Shown: in pieces, positions 33,386 to 42,575 of the stretch | How positions within the stretch are numbered: the first letter of the stretch is position 1 | Layout: the number at the start of each line of letters is the position of its first letter | Source: Paraplanobispora takensis | Lineage (GTDB): Bacteria > Actinomycetota > Actinomycetes > Streptosporangiales > Streptosporangiaceae | Length of the DNA: 64,000 bases | NCBI RefSeq assembly: GCF_016863195.1 | Contig: NZ_BOOK01000046.1 | Location: forward strand, 1 to 64,000 | Reading direction: 5' to 3' | Position numbers and translations under genes: made by a program | Notes under the pieces: model-generated | What the model was told of the DNA's origin: nothing | The model's input: the letters and a program-made list of their open reading frames with translations, nothing else | The model's database searches: none

Positions 33386-33916
33386 TCAGGAGCCGATCGC
33401 CTCTTCCCCGGCCTCCTCGTCCCCGGCTTCCTCCTCCGGCTTGAACGGCTCCAGCGGACGGGCGCCGAGCACCCATCCGGCGGTGACGCGCGCCAGGCAC
33501 GCCTGGACCCCGTTGAGGTCCTCCCAGTCGATCGACCAGTCCATCTCCGGCGATCCCCCGCCCATGACGACCGCCTCAATGAAGTCGTTCCAGCGCCCGT
33601 ACGAGCTGAGCAGGACGGCCTCGTCCGGCACGTCCAGGTCGAGCACCACGTAGCGGGCGTACTCCTGCGGAGTCTCCGGGCACAGGAGCAGTTCCGCCGT
33701 TGTCGCCACGCCGTTGTCGCGGGTGTCCGGCCCGGCCCAGGCCCACACCGGAGGCCGGTCCCCGCAGTCGAGGCCGCGCCGCGCCATCTCCGTCACCATC
33801 GCCTCGTAGCAGGCCCGGTAGTTCCGGATCATGATCCGGTCCCAGTCCCCGACCAGCTCGCCGGTGTCCTCCAGCATCTCCAGGACCGCTCGGTGCTGGA
33901 CCGTCCACAAACGCAT
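33386..33916 (-). CDS. DUF3841-family protein
   Basis: A 176-residue soluble protein beginning MRLWTVQHRAVLEML, with PPVWAWAGPDTRDNG and VVLDLDVPDEAVLLSSYG, which match the layout of DUF3841. The C-terminal tail is very acidic (EEEAGDEEAGEE). The biochemical role of the family is unknown. It sits beside a SUKH-like gene and may be cotranscribed with it in the same direction, although a 60-bp gap separates them. Confidence 0.75.
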   Translation of the reverse strand: MRLWTVQHRAVLEMLEDTGELVGDWDRIMIRNYRACYEAMVTEMARRGLDCGDRPPVWAWAGPDTRDNGVATTAELLLCPETPQEYARYVVLDLDVPDEAVLLSSYGRWNDFIEAVVMGGGSPEMDWSIDWEDLNGVQACLARVTAGWVLGARPLEPFKPEEEAGDEEAGEEAIGS

Positions 33917-33976
33917 CGGGCGATTGTGCCAGCGCGGGGACGGAACAATCCACGCGATTATCCGAAAAAGGGATGC

Positions 33977-34642
33977 CTACCGGTCTTCGGTCTTGAGACG
34001 CAGGCCCGACCGTTCCCGGAACGACGCGAGCGCGTCCGGCGCCACCGCTCCGAGGCGCACCGTCGAGGTGATGTAGGAGTAACCGGCCAGGACCCGGGCG
34101 GGCCGGTCGATGAAGCTCAGCCAGTCGCCGCCCCGGCAGGCCTCCCGTGAGCCGAGGTAGCCGAGCAGCGACTCGACGGTCTCCAGCTGTCCTTTCCGCA
34201 GCCGGCAGGTGGCCTGGTACGGCAGTGACCTCACGGCCTGCCTGCAGGCGACGTTGAGCAGGAAGGCCGACAGCCTGCGGCACTCGCTGTACCACTTCCC
34301 CCCGGGCTCGGCCCGGCCGTCGACGCGGGGATCGGACCAGTCCGCGTCGTCCGGGCGCACGCTCCACTGCGCGCTCCACTGGTTCTCCCCGCAGAAGACC
34401 AGCCATCCGTCCTCGACCGTCAGATGCCCGGGATCGTGGATCCGGAGGGTGTGCTCGTGCCCGCCGGCGCCCATCAGCTCCGCGTGCCGCCCGGCCACCG
34501 CGTAGTAGTCGCGCAGGGCGTCCGGCAGGCCGGTCCCGAGGCGCTCCCCGGCCGCCGCGATCTCGGCGGCGGCGCACCCGTTCTCCGGCGTCCACTCACC
34601 GTACGCGGTCACCATGACGTCCTGGAGCAGTTCCCCGATCAC
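33977..34642 (-). CDS. SMI1/KNR4 (SUKH)-like protein
   Basis: A 221-residue protein with the SUKH pattern: GTGLPDALRDYYAVAGRH, HLTVEDGWLVFCGENQWSAQWSV. SUKH proteins often act as immunity proteins against nuclease toxins or as housekeeping scaffold proteins. I chose GTG 34642 because of a G-rich RBS six bases upstream. An ATG at 34699 is in frame but coincides with a TATGAT -10-like box. No toxin gene lies adjacent, so an immunity role is unproven. Confidence 0.65.
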   Translation of the reverse strand: MIGELLQDVMVTAYGEWTPENGCAAAEIAAAGERLGTGLPDALRDYYAVAGRHAELMGAGGHEHTLRIHDPGHLTVEDGWLVFCGENQWSAQWSVRPDDADWSDPRVDGRAEPGGKWYSECRRLSAFLLNVACRQAVRSLPYQATCRLRKGQLETVESLLGYLGSREACRGGDWLSFIDRPARVLAGYSYITSTVRLGAVAPDALASFRERSGLRLKTEDR

Positions 34643-34735
34643 GCTGTACCCCCCGTCCGATCCGTCGTCGACGGACTGCGCTCCGCCGACGGCGATCATA
34701 GAGCGGACGGCGGAACCAGGCTCGGCACGGGCCGG

Positions 34736-34764
34736 TTGACACGGGTTGATCACAGGTTCAGCAT
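34736..34764 (+). promoter_or_regulatory. Candidate promoter of the SARP-like regulator
   Basis: TTGACA (34736-34741) is followed after 17 bp by CAGCAT, a fair -35/-10 pair of the housekeeping type, about 90 bp before GTG 34851. Confidence 0.45.
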
Positions 34765-34850
34765 CGGCCTGGGGAGTGATCGAACCCCGCGGATTCCTCG
34801 CTCCCCGCTCATCCGGGCGCACAGCCGGTTGCAACCGCAAAGAGGTCATC

Positions 34851-37718
34851 GTGGAGTTGCGCATGCTGGGCCCGCTGGAGCTGTGGGCGGCGGACGGGCC
34901 GGTGGATCTCGGGCCGCCGCGGCAGCGGGCCGTGTGGGCGGCCCTGGCGGTGGACGCGCCGCGCCCGGTGCCGGCCGACACCATCGCCGGCCGGGTGTGG
35001 GGCGAGACCCCTCCCGAGCGGGCGCGCCACGCCCTGCACGTCTACCTGGCCCGGATCCGCAGGCTGCTGGCGCAGGTGGACGCCGGTACGGAAGAGCCGG
35101 CCAGGCTCACCCGCCGCGGTGGAGGGTACGCGCTCGACATCGACCCCGCCGCCGTCGACGTGCACCGCTTCCGGCAGCTGGTCGAACAGGTGCGCACCGG
35201 GCGGTGCCCGCAGGCGCAGGAGGCCGGGCTGCTGCGGCAGGCCCTGGGGTTGTGGCGGGGCGCGGCCATGGGCGGGGTCGAAGGCGACTGGGCGGCCCGC
35301 GTACGGCAGGCATGGCATCAGCAGCGCCTGGAGGCGGCGGTGCGCTGGGCGCAGGCGGAACTGCGGCTGGGCGACGCCGCCGGGGTCGTCGAGCCGCTCG
35401 CCGACCTGCTGCTGGACAACCCCCTGTCAGAGCCCCTGGTCACGGCGATGATGCGGGCCCTGCACGCCGCCGGGCGCATCCCGCAGGCCCTGGACTGCTA
35501 CACCGCGTTCCGGCGGCGGCTGGCCGACCAGCTCGGCCTGGACCCCGGTGAGGAGCTGCGCGAGCTGCACCGGGCGATCCTGAACGGGACCCTCGGCGCC
35601 TCCGCCGTCCCGGCGCCGGCCCCGCCGCTGTCGGCAGGGCCGGCAGAATCGCCGGGAGCCGGCGGCGCCTCGGCGGCACCGGCGCGCCCGCAGGCCGTCG
35701 CGCCGGCGCAGTTGCCGCTGGACGCACACGGCTTCACCGGACGCCGGGCCGAGCTCGCCCGCCTCGACGCGGCTCTGGCCCGCGGCTGCGAGCAGCCCAC
35801 CGCGGTCCGCGTCCTGACGGTGTCGGGCATCGCGGGCGTGGGCAAGACGGCGCTGGCGGTGCACTGGGCGCACCGGGTCGCCGGCCGCTTCCCCGACGGC
35901 CAGCTGTACGTCAACCTGCGCGGATTCGCTCCGCGAGGATCGGCGATGAGCCCGGGCGAGGCGCTCGGCGGGTTCCTGCACGCCCTGGCCGTACCGGCGG
36001 CGCGCCTGCCGGCCGACGTCGGCGCCCGGAGCGCGCTGTATCGCAGCCTGCTGGCCCGGCGGCGGATGCTGGTGGTACTGGACAACGCCCGCGACGCCGA
36101 CCAGGTCCGGCCGCTATTGCCCGGGGCACCCGGCTGCCTGGCGCTCATCACCAGCCGCAACCGGCTCACCGGGCTCGTCGCCGCCGAAGGCGCCCTGCCG
36201 CTGTCGCTGGAGGTGCCGAACCCCCGAGAGGCGCGGCAGCTGCTGACCCGCCGCCTGGGCATCGAACGCGTCACCGCTGAACCCGAGGCGGTCGATGAGA
36301 TCGTCACCCGGTGCGCGCGGCTTCCGCTGGCCCTGGCGATCGTGGCCGCCCGCGCCGCCGAGCGCCCGGCCTTCCCGCTGGCCGCCTTCGCCGAGGAACT
36401 GCGCGAGGAGCGCGACCGGCTGGACGCCCTGAGCGCGGGCGATGACAGCACGGCCGTGCGCGCGGTCCTGTCGTGGTCGTATCGCACGCTCAGCCCCGCC
36501 GCCGCGCGCCTGTTCCGCCTGCTCGCCCTGAGCGCCGGCCCCGACATCTCGATGGCGGCCGCAGCCAGCCTGGCCGGCCTGGCCGTACCGGCGGCGCGCG
36601 GCCTGCTCACCGAGCTGAGCGCGGCGAGCCTGGTCACCGAACACCGGCCGGGCCGGTTCACCTGCCATGACCTGCTGCGCGCCTACAGCGCCGACCTCGC
36701 CCGCCACGACGACGACCTGACCCGTGAGACGGCCGCGCGACGGCTGTTCGATCACTATCTGCACACCGCCCACGCCGCGGCCGTCCTGCTCAATCCGCAC
36801 CGCAACCATGTCGAGGTGGCCGCCGCCGCACCGCAGGTGACACTGGGCCAGGTGCCCGACCGCGAGCAGGCGATGGACTGGTTCACCGCCGAGCATCACA
36901 ACCTGCTGGCGGCCGTACAGCGGGCCGGTGACACAGGGTGCGACGTGCACGCCTGGAAACTGGCGTGGAACATGGCCGAGTTCCTGCAGTGGCGAGGACA
37001 CTGGAGCGACCGGGCCAGCGTGCAGCTGGCGGCGCTGGCGGCGACCCGGCGCCTGGGCGATCGGCCGGGCCAGGTCAAGGTGCTGCGCGGGCTGGGCACC
37101 ACCTACGCCCAGCTGGGCCGCCTCGACGAGGCGCTGGCCTATCTGCGGCAGGCGCTGGAGCTGGTCGCCGAACGCGACGACGACAGCCGCGCCAACATCC
37201 ACATGGGCCTGGCCCTGGCGCTGGAGGCAAAGGGCGACTATCGGGCGGCGCTGGAGCACGGTTTCCAGGCCCTGTCCTTCTTCCGGGCGGCGCGGTACAC
37301 CACCGGGCAGGCCAACGCCCTCAACATGATCGGCTGGTGCCATTCCCGGCTCGGCGACCACGCCGACGCGCTGGCGGTCGGTGAGCGGGCTCTGAGCCTG
37401 CAGCGGCGGATCGGCTCGGCCTACGGCCAGGCGTGCACCCTGGACAGCGTCGGTTACGCCCATCACCATCTCGGCCGCCTGGACCGGGCGGCCGGCTGCT
37501 ACCGGCAGGCGCTGGCCCTGTTCCGGGAACTGGGCGAGCGTTCGATGCAGGCCGCCGTCCTGACCCACCTCGGTGAGACGCACGCCGCGGCGGGCGATCA
37601 CGACGAGGCCCGGGACTGCTGGTGCTCGGCACTGACGCTCCTGGACCAGCTCGACACCTCAGACGCCGTGGCGCTCAGAGAACGGATCGAGCAGCTCGCC
37701 GCCAAGACCGTCACGTAG
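34851..37718 (+). CDS. SARP-family regulator, BTAD-NB-ARC-TPR (AfsR/EmbR-like)
   Basis: A 955-residue regulator. The winged-helix DNA-binding domain is at about 1-95 (MELRMLGPLELWAADGPVDL start) and the bacterial transcriptional activation domain at about 100-245 (QALDCYTAFRRRLADQLGLD). The NB-ARC ATPase at about 295-650 has Walker A GIAGVGKT at 326-333 and LVVLDNARDADQV as Walker B. TPR repeats lie from about 740 to the end (LDEALAYLRQALELV, ADALAVGERALSLQ, AAGCYRQALALFRELG). Such proteins activate secondary-metabolite genes, so control of the PKS operon 10 kb away is possible but not shown. GTG 34851 follows AGAGG. Confidence 0.92.
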   Translation: MELRMLGPLELWAADGPVDLGPPRQRAVWAALAVDAPRPVPADTIAGRVWGETPPERARHALHVYLARIRRLLAQVDAGTEEPARLTRRGGGYALDIDPAAVDVHRFRQLVEQVRTGRCPQAQEAGLLRQALGLWRGAAMGGVEGDWAARVRQAWHQQRLEAAVRWAQAELRLGDAAGVVEPLADLLLDNPLSEPLVTAMMRALHAAGRIPQALDCYTAFRRRLADQLGLDPGEELRELHRAILNGTLGASAVPAPAPPLSAGPAESPGAGGASAAPARPQAVAPAQLPLDAHGFTGRRAELARLDAALARGCEQPTAVRVLTVSGIAGVGKTALAVHWAHRVAGRFPDGQLYVNLRGFAPRGSAMSPGEALGGFLHALAVPAARLPADVGARSALYRSLLARRRMLVVLDNARDADQVRPLLPGAPGCLALITSRNRLTGLVAAEGALPLSLEVPNPREARQLLTRRLGIERVTAEPEAVDEIVTRCARLPLALAIVAARAAERPAFPLAAFAEELREERDRLDALSAGDDSTAVRAVLSWSYRTLSPAAARLFRLLALSAGPDISMAAAASLAGLAVPAARGLLTELSAASLVTEHRPGRFTCHDLLRAYSADLARHDDDLTRETAARRLFDHYLHTAHAAAVLLNPHRNHVEVAAAAPQVTLGQVPDREQAMDWFTAEHHNLLAAVQRAGDTGCDVHAWKLAWNMAEFLQWRGHWSDRASVQLAALAATRRLGDRPGQVKVLRGLGTTYAQLGRLDEALAYLRQALELVAERDDDSRANIHMGLALALEAKGDYRAALEHGFQALSFFRAARYTTGQANALNMIGWCHSRLGDHADALAVGERALSLQRRIGSAYGQACTLDSVGYAHHHLGRLDRAAGCYRQALALFRELGERSMQAAVLTHLGETHAAAGDHDEARDCWCSALTLLDQLDTSDAVALRERIEQLAAKTVT

Positions 37719-39083
37719 TGGTCCGGGCGTGCGGAGGAAGGGACCGAGCAGACCGGGTACGGCTCGCGCCGCCAGGTCGAGGCCCTCCTCGGCGCCCACG
37801 TCCAGTACGTCGTAGTGACCGTCGCCCGCCGCCGTGGTCGCCGAGACCGTGATGAGGCCGAGCCTGCGCTGGAAGTACGACTCGCTGACGGTCCAGCCGA
37901 CGACGCCGCCGCGGTCGAGGGCGACGGTGCGCCGTACGATCGCGCCGGCGCGTGTCACCAGGTGCCGCTCGCCCAGCGCGTGGCCGAGTCCCCGGGCGGC
38001 GTCCGCCGCCAGCCACAACGTGACCGGCAGGGCGAGCACCGGCACCGCCCACGACCAGCTCCAGGGAGGCGGCAGGGACCAGGACCGGGCCGCCGCCGCG
38101 GCCACCGCCGCCAGGAACGCGGTGGAGACGACCGTCGCGCGCAGCCGCCTGGTCATGGCGGCCCCGGGATGAGGGCGCAGGCCTCGGTGCCCGTGGGAGC
38201 CCGGGCCCGAGCGTCCGTGGGAGCCCAGGCCCGGGCCCCGCAGGCGGCGCTCCTCCAGCGTCAGTGAGCGGGCGGTGAGCAGGCCCCTGCTCAGCCGCAG
38301 CCTGCCGGGCTCGCGTTCCAGCCGGTAGCGTCCCCAGGCGGTGGCGAACGTCACCACCGCGCCGGTCAGCCCGACCAGGACGTTGACCGCCAGGAGCAGC
38401 GGGATCACCGGCCACGGACGGGTGGTGACCCCCTCCCACAGCTGTGCGGCGGCACCCGACTCGACCAGGTCGACGCCGAGCGCGTCCAGCGGCTTGTAGG
38501 CGATGCCGGCGATCAGCGCGCCGCCCGCGACGGTCCACACGGTCAGCGGCGCGAGCCTGAGCCACGACCAGTCCAGCACGGCGAGGGGGGCGTCCCGGGA
38601 CGGGTCGTCGCCGCCGTGCTCCTGCCCGGCCTGCCACAGCAGGACGCCGCGCAGCTCCTCGGCGTCCCGCCGGGACAGCGGATCGAGGGTCAGCATCGTG
38701 CGCTCACCGGAGGTGTGCTCACCCGTGCCGATCTTGACGACGGTCAGGCCCAGCGCGCGCCGTACGGGATCGGCGGTGAGATCGACGCTGCGGATCCTGT
38801 CGCGGGGCACGGAGCGGTGCTCGCGGAAGACGATGCCCGAACGCAGCTCCAGCCGCTCGCCAGTGAGCCGCCAGGCCGTGGTGCGCAGCCGCAGCAGGTC
38901 GAACACCAGCACCCCCGCGACGACGAGCACCGCCGCGCCCGCGATCACGCCGGCGCGGACCGGAGCCGTCCAGTCCCGGGGCAGGACTCTGATCAGGACG
39001 GCCACGACGGGGACCACGATCGCCGTCGACATCGCCGCCGAGGCGGCCAGGCTCCGCCGGTGCAGGGGCCGCCAGGCGATCAC
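37659..39083 (-). CDS. bPH2-domain membrane protein, YdbT-like
   Basis: A 474-residue membrane protein. Two or three bacterial PH (bPH2/YdbS-T) modules (RLTGERLELRSGIVFREHRS, RLEREPGRLRLSRGLLTA and GERHLVTRAGAIVRRTVALD) alternate with membrane-helix pairs. A Gly/Ser/His-rich insert lies near residue 310. GTG 39083 overlaps the stop of the upstream YdbS-like gene, so the two are translated together. The B. subtilis YdbS/YdbT pair affects resistance to an extracellular antibiotic. The 3' end overlaps that of the convergent SARP gene by 60 bp. Confidence 0.82.
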   Translation of the reverse strand: MIAWRPLHRRSLAASAAMSTAIVVPVVAVLIRVLPRDWTAPVRAGVIAGAAVLVVAGVLVFDLLRLRTTAWRLTGERLELRSGIVFREHRSVPRDRIRSVDLTADPVRRALGLTVVKIGTGEHTSGERTMLTLDPLSRRDAEELRGVLLWQAGQEHGGDDPSRDAPLAVLDWSWLRLAPLTVWTVAGGALIAGIAYKPLDALGVDLVESGAAAQLWEGVTTRPWPVIPLLLAVNVLVGLTGAVVTFATAWGRYRLEREPGRLRLSRGLLTARSLTLEERRLRGPGLGSHGRSGPGSHGHRGLRPHPGAAMTRRLRATVVSTAFLAAVAAAAARSWSLPPPWSWSWAVPVLALPVTLWLAADAARGLGHALGERHLVTRAGAIVRRTVALDRGGVVGWTVSESYFQRRLGLITVSATTAAGDGHYDVLDVGAEEGLDLAARAVPGLLGPFLRTPGPLRDGLGGELLDPFSERHGV

Positions 39084-39625
39084 GTGGCGTCCCCCGGCGT
39101 GGCCTGGGTCATCGCGGTCAGCCGCTCCGCCAGCTCGGCGGCCAGCTCGTGATCCAGCGCCTCGATCTTGATCGCCCCCGCCGCCGAGGCGGTGGTGACC
39201 GTCACATCGGCCAGCCCGAACAGCCGCTTCACCGGCCCCCGCTCGGTGTCGACCGTCTGAATGCGCGACATCGGGGCCACCCGCCAGACGTGGGTGAACC
39301 AGCCCGTGCGGGTGTAGACCGCCTCGCCGGTCACCTCCCAGCGGTTCAGCCGGTGATGGGCGCGCGGGGTGTGGACGGCCAGCCCCAGGAGCAGTACGGC
39401 GAAGCCACCGGTCAGGACGCCGAGCCAGACCGGACGGGAGGTGAAGATCCAATAGGCGGCGACGGCCCCGGCCGCCACGGGCACGGTCAGGAGCAGCAGC
39501 TCGATGGTCCACACCGGCACCGCTCTCCGGTCCACCCGATTGCGCGGCGGACGCAGCACCGCTCCCGCCCCACGTGCCCCCGGCCCGTCCAGGCGGGCGC
39601 CGTCGGCGTCCGTAACCGTTCTCAT
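39080..39625 (-). CDS. bPH2-domain membrane protein, YdbS-like
   Basis: A 181-residue partner of the larger bPH2 protein: two adjacent membrane helices (about 55-95) and then one bPH2 domain (NRWEVTGEAVYTRTGWFTH, RVAPMSRIQTVDTERGPVKR, LFGLADVTVTTA). I prefer ATG 39625 over 39676 because the upstream segment is not family-like. The stop overlaps the start of the YdbT-like gene (GTGA), typical of this conserved two-gene operon. Confidence 0.82.
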   Translation of the reverse strand: MRTVTDADGARLDGPGARGAGAVLRPPRNRVDRRAVPVWTIELLLLTVPVAAGAVAAYWIFTSRPVWLGVLTGGFAVLLLGLAVHTPRAHHRLNRWEVTGEAVYTRTGWFTHVWRVAPMSRIQTVDTERGPVKRLFGLADVTVTTASAAGAIKIEALDHELAAELAERLTAMTQATPGDAT

Positions 39626-39777
39626 GGGACCAGCCTGGTGGCCGCCGGGGTCGCGCCGCTTCATGCGGAGGTCCACGACGGCACCTACTTTGGTCGCCGT
39701 CGCCCATCACGAGCGGCGGCCCCGCGCGCCGGCGACTTCCCGAGGACGTCGGTCCGGTTCCCCCGCGGCCGGAGCGG

Positions 39778-41424
39778 CTACGCCTTCGGCAGGCCGACCG
39801 CGTTGGCCGCGTCGGCTTCGAAGTACTCCGTTGCGGCGAAGGGGCCGGCGTGCTCGTCGAAGAAGGTTCTGACGCTGTCGACCGAGTCGTGGACGATGAC
39901 GTTCACCGCTTTGGTCCCGTCGGTGCTGGCCACCGCCAGCGTCCACCTGGCGCCCTTCGGCAGTTGCCCGTACGCCGCCTTCAGCGCGTCCCAGAACCTG
40001 CCGGCGTCGGAAATCGCGGACACCACCATGACGTGCATTCCTGTGTTCTCCTCGTTCGCTCTCGGATTCACCCGGCAATCGGTGTGGAGGTACTGCGCGG
40101 CTCCGTGCCGGAAGTCGTAGATGGCAACGGTCTGAGGGTCTTCGAGCGGGCTCGCCGGAGGCATCAGGAAGTGCGTCTCGCTGATCGGAAGCAGCTCGTA
40201 GGTGATGCGTTCCGGTTTGCCGGCGAGTCGGGCCTCCACGGGATTCACCGTGAAGGTGAGGTGGAGTCCTCCGTCCTCGGCCGACACCGTGTACCGGGAG
40301 CCCGGCCGCTCGTAGACGCCTTCGTACCTCGACGGGTCGGAGGGCAGGGCCGGGCCGGGCTCCGGCAGGTCCGGGATCGTGGGCGCGCCGAGGCCGGGGA
40401 GGATTTCGTTGAACACCTTCCTGTAGAAACCGTCCCGCGGCCCGGCGTTGGCCAGCAGCACGAGGGCCAGGCCCGAGTCCGGCAGGATCCGCAGGCGCGC
40501 GCTCTGGCCGACGGTACTGCCGTCATGCGCGTAGACGGTCTCGCCGTGCCAGTCGCACACGATGAGACCGAGGGCCCACTCCGGCCCGAACGCATACGGA
40601 TCGGGCACGGGAACACGCGATTCCATCATCTCCCGCACGGCCTCGGCCGAGACGATTCCGGCGCCGTCCGGCGCCCTGCCGCCGTCGAGGAAGACGTGCG
40701 CCATCGTGAGCACGTCCCGCGCCGTCGAACTGATGTTGCCGCCGGGGCCGAAACACCGCGGCAAGTGGGTCAGCGGTGAGATGACGGGCCCCTCGTCGAG
40801 GGAGCGGACCAGGTGCCCCGTCGCGGCGCGGTGCGGGTCGACCTGGGCGTGCCAGGTGCTCGTACCGGTCAGCCCCAGCGGATCGAAGAGGCGATCCCGC
40901 ATGATGTCGTCCCACCGTCTGCCGTCGACCACCTCCATGACGCGGGCGAGAACGGCATAGCCCAGGGCGGCGCTGTAACCGTGTGTGTACCCCAAGGGGT
41001 GCACTTGGGGCGCATCGGCGATATTGGCGACCATGCGTTCGTACACGTCGTCGCCTTGGCCTGGATCGCCGTAGGCCTCCTCTATGCCGTTCGTGTGGTT
41101 CAGGAGCCGGCGGGGTGTGACATTGGCGCCGACCTCGGGATCGGCGACCCGGAAACCGGGGAGAAAGGTCCGCACCGGCTCGTCCAGGCCGGCTTTCCCC
41201 TCGTCGACGAGTTGCATGAAGGCCAGGGCGGTCCAGGTCTTGGTCATGGAGCCGCACTGGTAGACGGTGTCGGTCGTCGCGGGCTCGCGCGTCACCGCGT
41301 TCTTGACGCCGACGGCGAAGTCGACGATCTCCCCGTCGCGGAGGATCCCGATCGCGGCGCTCGGGATCCGGTATTCGGCGAGGAGTTCGGCCACCCGCGC
41401 CCGTGTCCGCATTACATCCAACAT
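39778..41424 (-). CDS. Beta-lactamase-fold serine hydrolase fused to a small C-terminal domain
   Basis: A 548-residue protein. Residues 1-335 are a class C beta-lactamase/penicillin-binding-like serine hydrolase: SMTK is the SxxK nucleophile motif, GYSAALGY supplies the Tyr motif, and HDGSTVG the third (HxG) motif. A lipocalin-like strand region follows. The last 86 residues, from the internal MHVMVV, are a separate compact domain (YGQLPKGARWTLAVASTDG, VNVIVHDSVDSVRTF) that looks like a stand-alone protein. A perfect-looking RBS, GAGGAGAACACAGG, sits just before that internal ATG (40038). AAAGGAAA precedes ATG 41424. The likely substrate is an ester or peptide, not necessarily a beta-lactam. 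Confidence 0.85.
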   Translation of the reverse strand: MLDVMRTRARVAELLAEYRIPSAAIGILRDGEIVDFAVGVKNAVTREPATTDTVYQCGSMTKTWTALAFMQLVDEGKAGLDEPVRTFLPGFRVADPEVGANVTPRRLLNHTNGIEEAYGDPGQGDDVYERMVANIADAPQVHPLGYTHGYSAALGYAVLARVMEVVDGRRWDDIMRDRLFDPLGLTGTSTWHAQVDPHRAATGHLVRSLDEGPVISPLTHLPRCFGPGGNISSTARDVLTMAHVFLDGGRAPDGAGIVSAEAVREMMESRVPVPDPYAFGPEWALGLIVCDWHGETVYAHDGSTVGQSARLRILPDSGLALVLLANAGPRDGFYRKVFNEILPGLGAPTIPDLPEPGPALPSDPSRYEGVYERPGSRYTVSAEDGGLHLTFTVNPVEARLAGKPERITYELLPISETHFLMPPASPLEDPQTVAIYDFRHGAAQYLHTDCRVNPRANEENTGMHVMVVSAISDAGRFWDALKAAYGQLPKGARWTLAVASTDGTKAVNVIVHDSVDSVRTFFDEHAGPFAATEYFEADAANAVGLPKA

Positions 41425-41514
41425 AGGCGTTTCCTTTCCGTGGGAGAAAAGGCTACGTTGCGTTTCGGATAGCGTCAATGAAAAGTGAGCGAATATAGGG
41501 AGGTAGCAGCGGAT

Positions 41515-41580
41515 CGTTGCAACGGCATTGTCGGTAAAGCAATTCATGCCATTCGCCCGTTGCAATGTATTGTCGGTGAA
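41515..41580. promoter_or_regulatory. Direct repeat CGTTGCAA...ATTGTCGGT, 42-43 bp period
   Basis: CGTTGCAA at 41515 and 41558, each followed by ATTGTCGGT (41527-41535 and 41569-41577), form an imperfect tandem repeat spaced about four helical turns. It lies between the divergent serine hydrolase and HTH regulator. The first copy reads CGTTGCAACG, a palindrome that matches the core of the LacI operator at 43729-43754. Confidence 0.6.
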
Positions 41581-41605
41581 CGCATCTGAAGAGGAGGCTC
41601 GGCCG

Positions 41606-42553
41606 ATGCCCGGAGGCAGGCTGACCCATGAGGATCGCCGGAAGATCGCGACCTGGCTGGCCGACGGGCTGGGATACGCCGACATGGGCCGGCGGCTCGG
41701 CAGGCCCACGTCCACGGTCACCCGCGAAGTCGCGCGCAACGGCGGGCCCGCGGGCTATCTGGCGGACCGCGCCCAGCAGGCCGCCGAGCAGCGCGCCCGC
41801 CGGCGCAGGCCGGTCGGGGCCGCCGAACCCGACGGGCGGCAGACCGAGGCGGCGCGCCGCTTCGCGGAGGAGTTCGCCGCCCTGCTGGCCGGGACCGGAC
41901 TGCCCCGGATGCCCTCCCGGGTGTTCACCTGCCTGCTCGTCTCCGACCTCGGGAGCCTGACATCGGCCGACCTCGTACGCCGGCTACAGGTCAGCCCGGC
42001 CTCGGTGTCCAAGGCCGTCGGCTACCTCGAATCGATCGGACTGGTGGGACGCGGCCGGGATCCGGACGGGCGCCGCGAGCGATATGTGATCGGCGATGAC
42101 GTCTGGCTCCGCGCCTGGAGAACCGACACCAGGGCGCACGCCGAGGTCTCGGCGGCCGCGCGGCGTGGAGCGCACATCTTCGGCTCCGGCACCCCCGCCG
42201 GGACCCGGCTCCGCGAGATGGGCCGGTTCTTCGCCCGTATCAGCGACCATATGGACGACGGCGGTCTCGGCCGCACCGCCGAGGCCGACACGCTGACGGT
42301 GATCGCCGCGCTCGTGCACGCCGCCCGGCCGCTCACCGCGGACGACCTCGCCGCGGCGCTGGACTGGCCCGCTCAGCGTGTCGCCGGCGCCCTGGACGTG
42401 CTCGGAGGTCGCCCGGTCCTGTCCGACCCGCTCGCCGTGGAGCGTCTCGGAGACGGCGCCTACGTCGTCACCCCGAGGCCGGACCGGCTGAGCCCCGCGC
42501 AGCGCGAGGCACTGACTCTCAGCCCCCGCCCGGCTCCGGGGACCCGGAAGTGA
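41606..42553 (+). CDS. Regulator with IS30-type HTH fused to a MarR-like winged helix
   Basis: A 315-residue protein. Residues 1-65 (RLTHEDRRKIATWLADGLGY, MGRRLGRPTSTVTREVARN) are an IS30/HTH_38-type helix-turn-helix. Residues about 110-190 form a GbsR/MarR-like winged helix (LTSADLVRRLQVSPASVSKA, VGRGRDPDGRRERYVIG), with a C-terminal helical domain. No transposase catalytic domain is present, so it is a regulator, not a mobile-element gene. GAGGAGG lies eight bases before ATG 41606. It is divergent from the serine hydrolase, with direct repeats in between. Confidence 0.82.
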   Translation: MPGGRLTHEDRRKIATWLADGLGYADMGRRLGRPTSTVTREVARNGGPAGYLADRAQQAAEQRARRRRPVGAAEPDGRQTEAARRFAEEFAALLAGTGLPRMPSRVFTCLLVSDLGSLTSADLVRRLQVSPASVSKAVGYLESIGLVGRGRDPDGRRERYVIGDDVWLRAWRTDTRAHAEVSAAARRGAHIFGSGTPAGTRLREMGRFFARISDHMDDGGLGRTAEADTLTVIAALVHAARPLTADDLAAALDWPAQRVAGALDVLGGRPVLSDPLAVERLGDGAYVVTPRPDRLSPAQREALTLSPRPAPGTRK

Positions 42554-42575
42554 CGAGGTCGGCGACCGGCCGTGT

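Noticed and set aside
33386-34642. Toxin-immunity pair from DUF3841 and SUKH-like genes
   Set aside because: No polymorphic toxin or secretion gene is adjacent, so the immunity reading is unsupported.
39778-41424. Beta-lactam resistance gene
   Set aside because: The SxxK fold family covers esterases and peptidases; nothing in the sequence or context points to beta-lactams.
41606-42553. IS30-family transposase
   Set aside because: Only the HTH resembles IS30; there is no DDE catalytic domain and no terminal inverted repeats.
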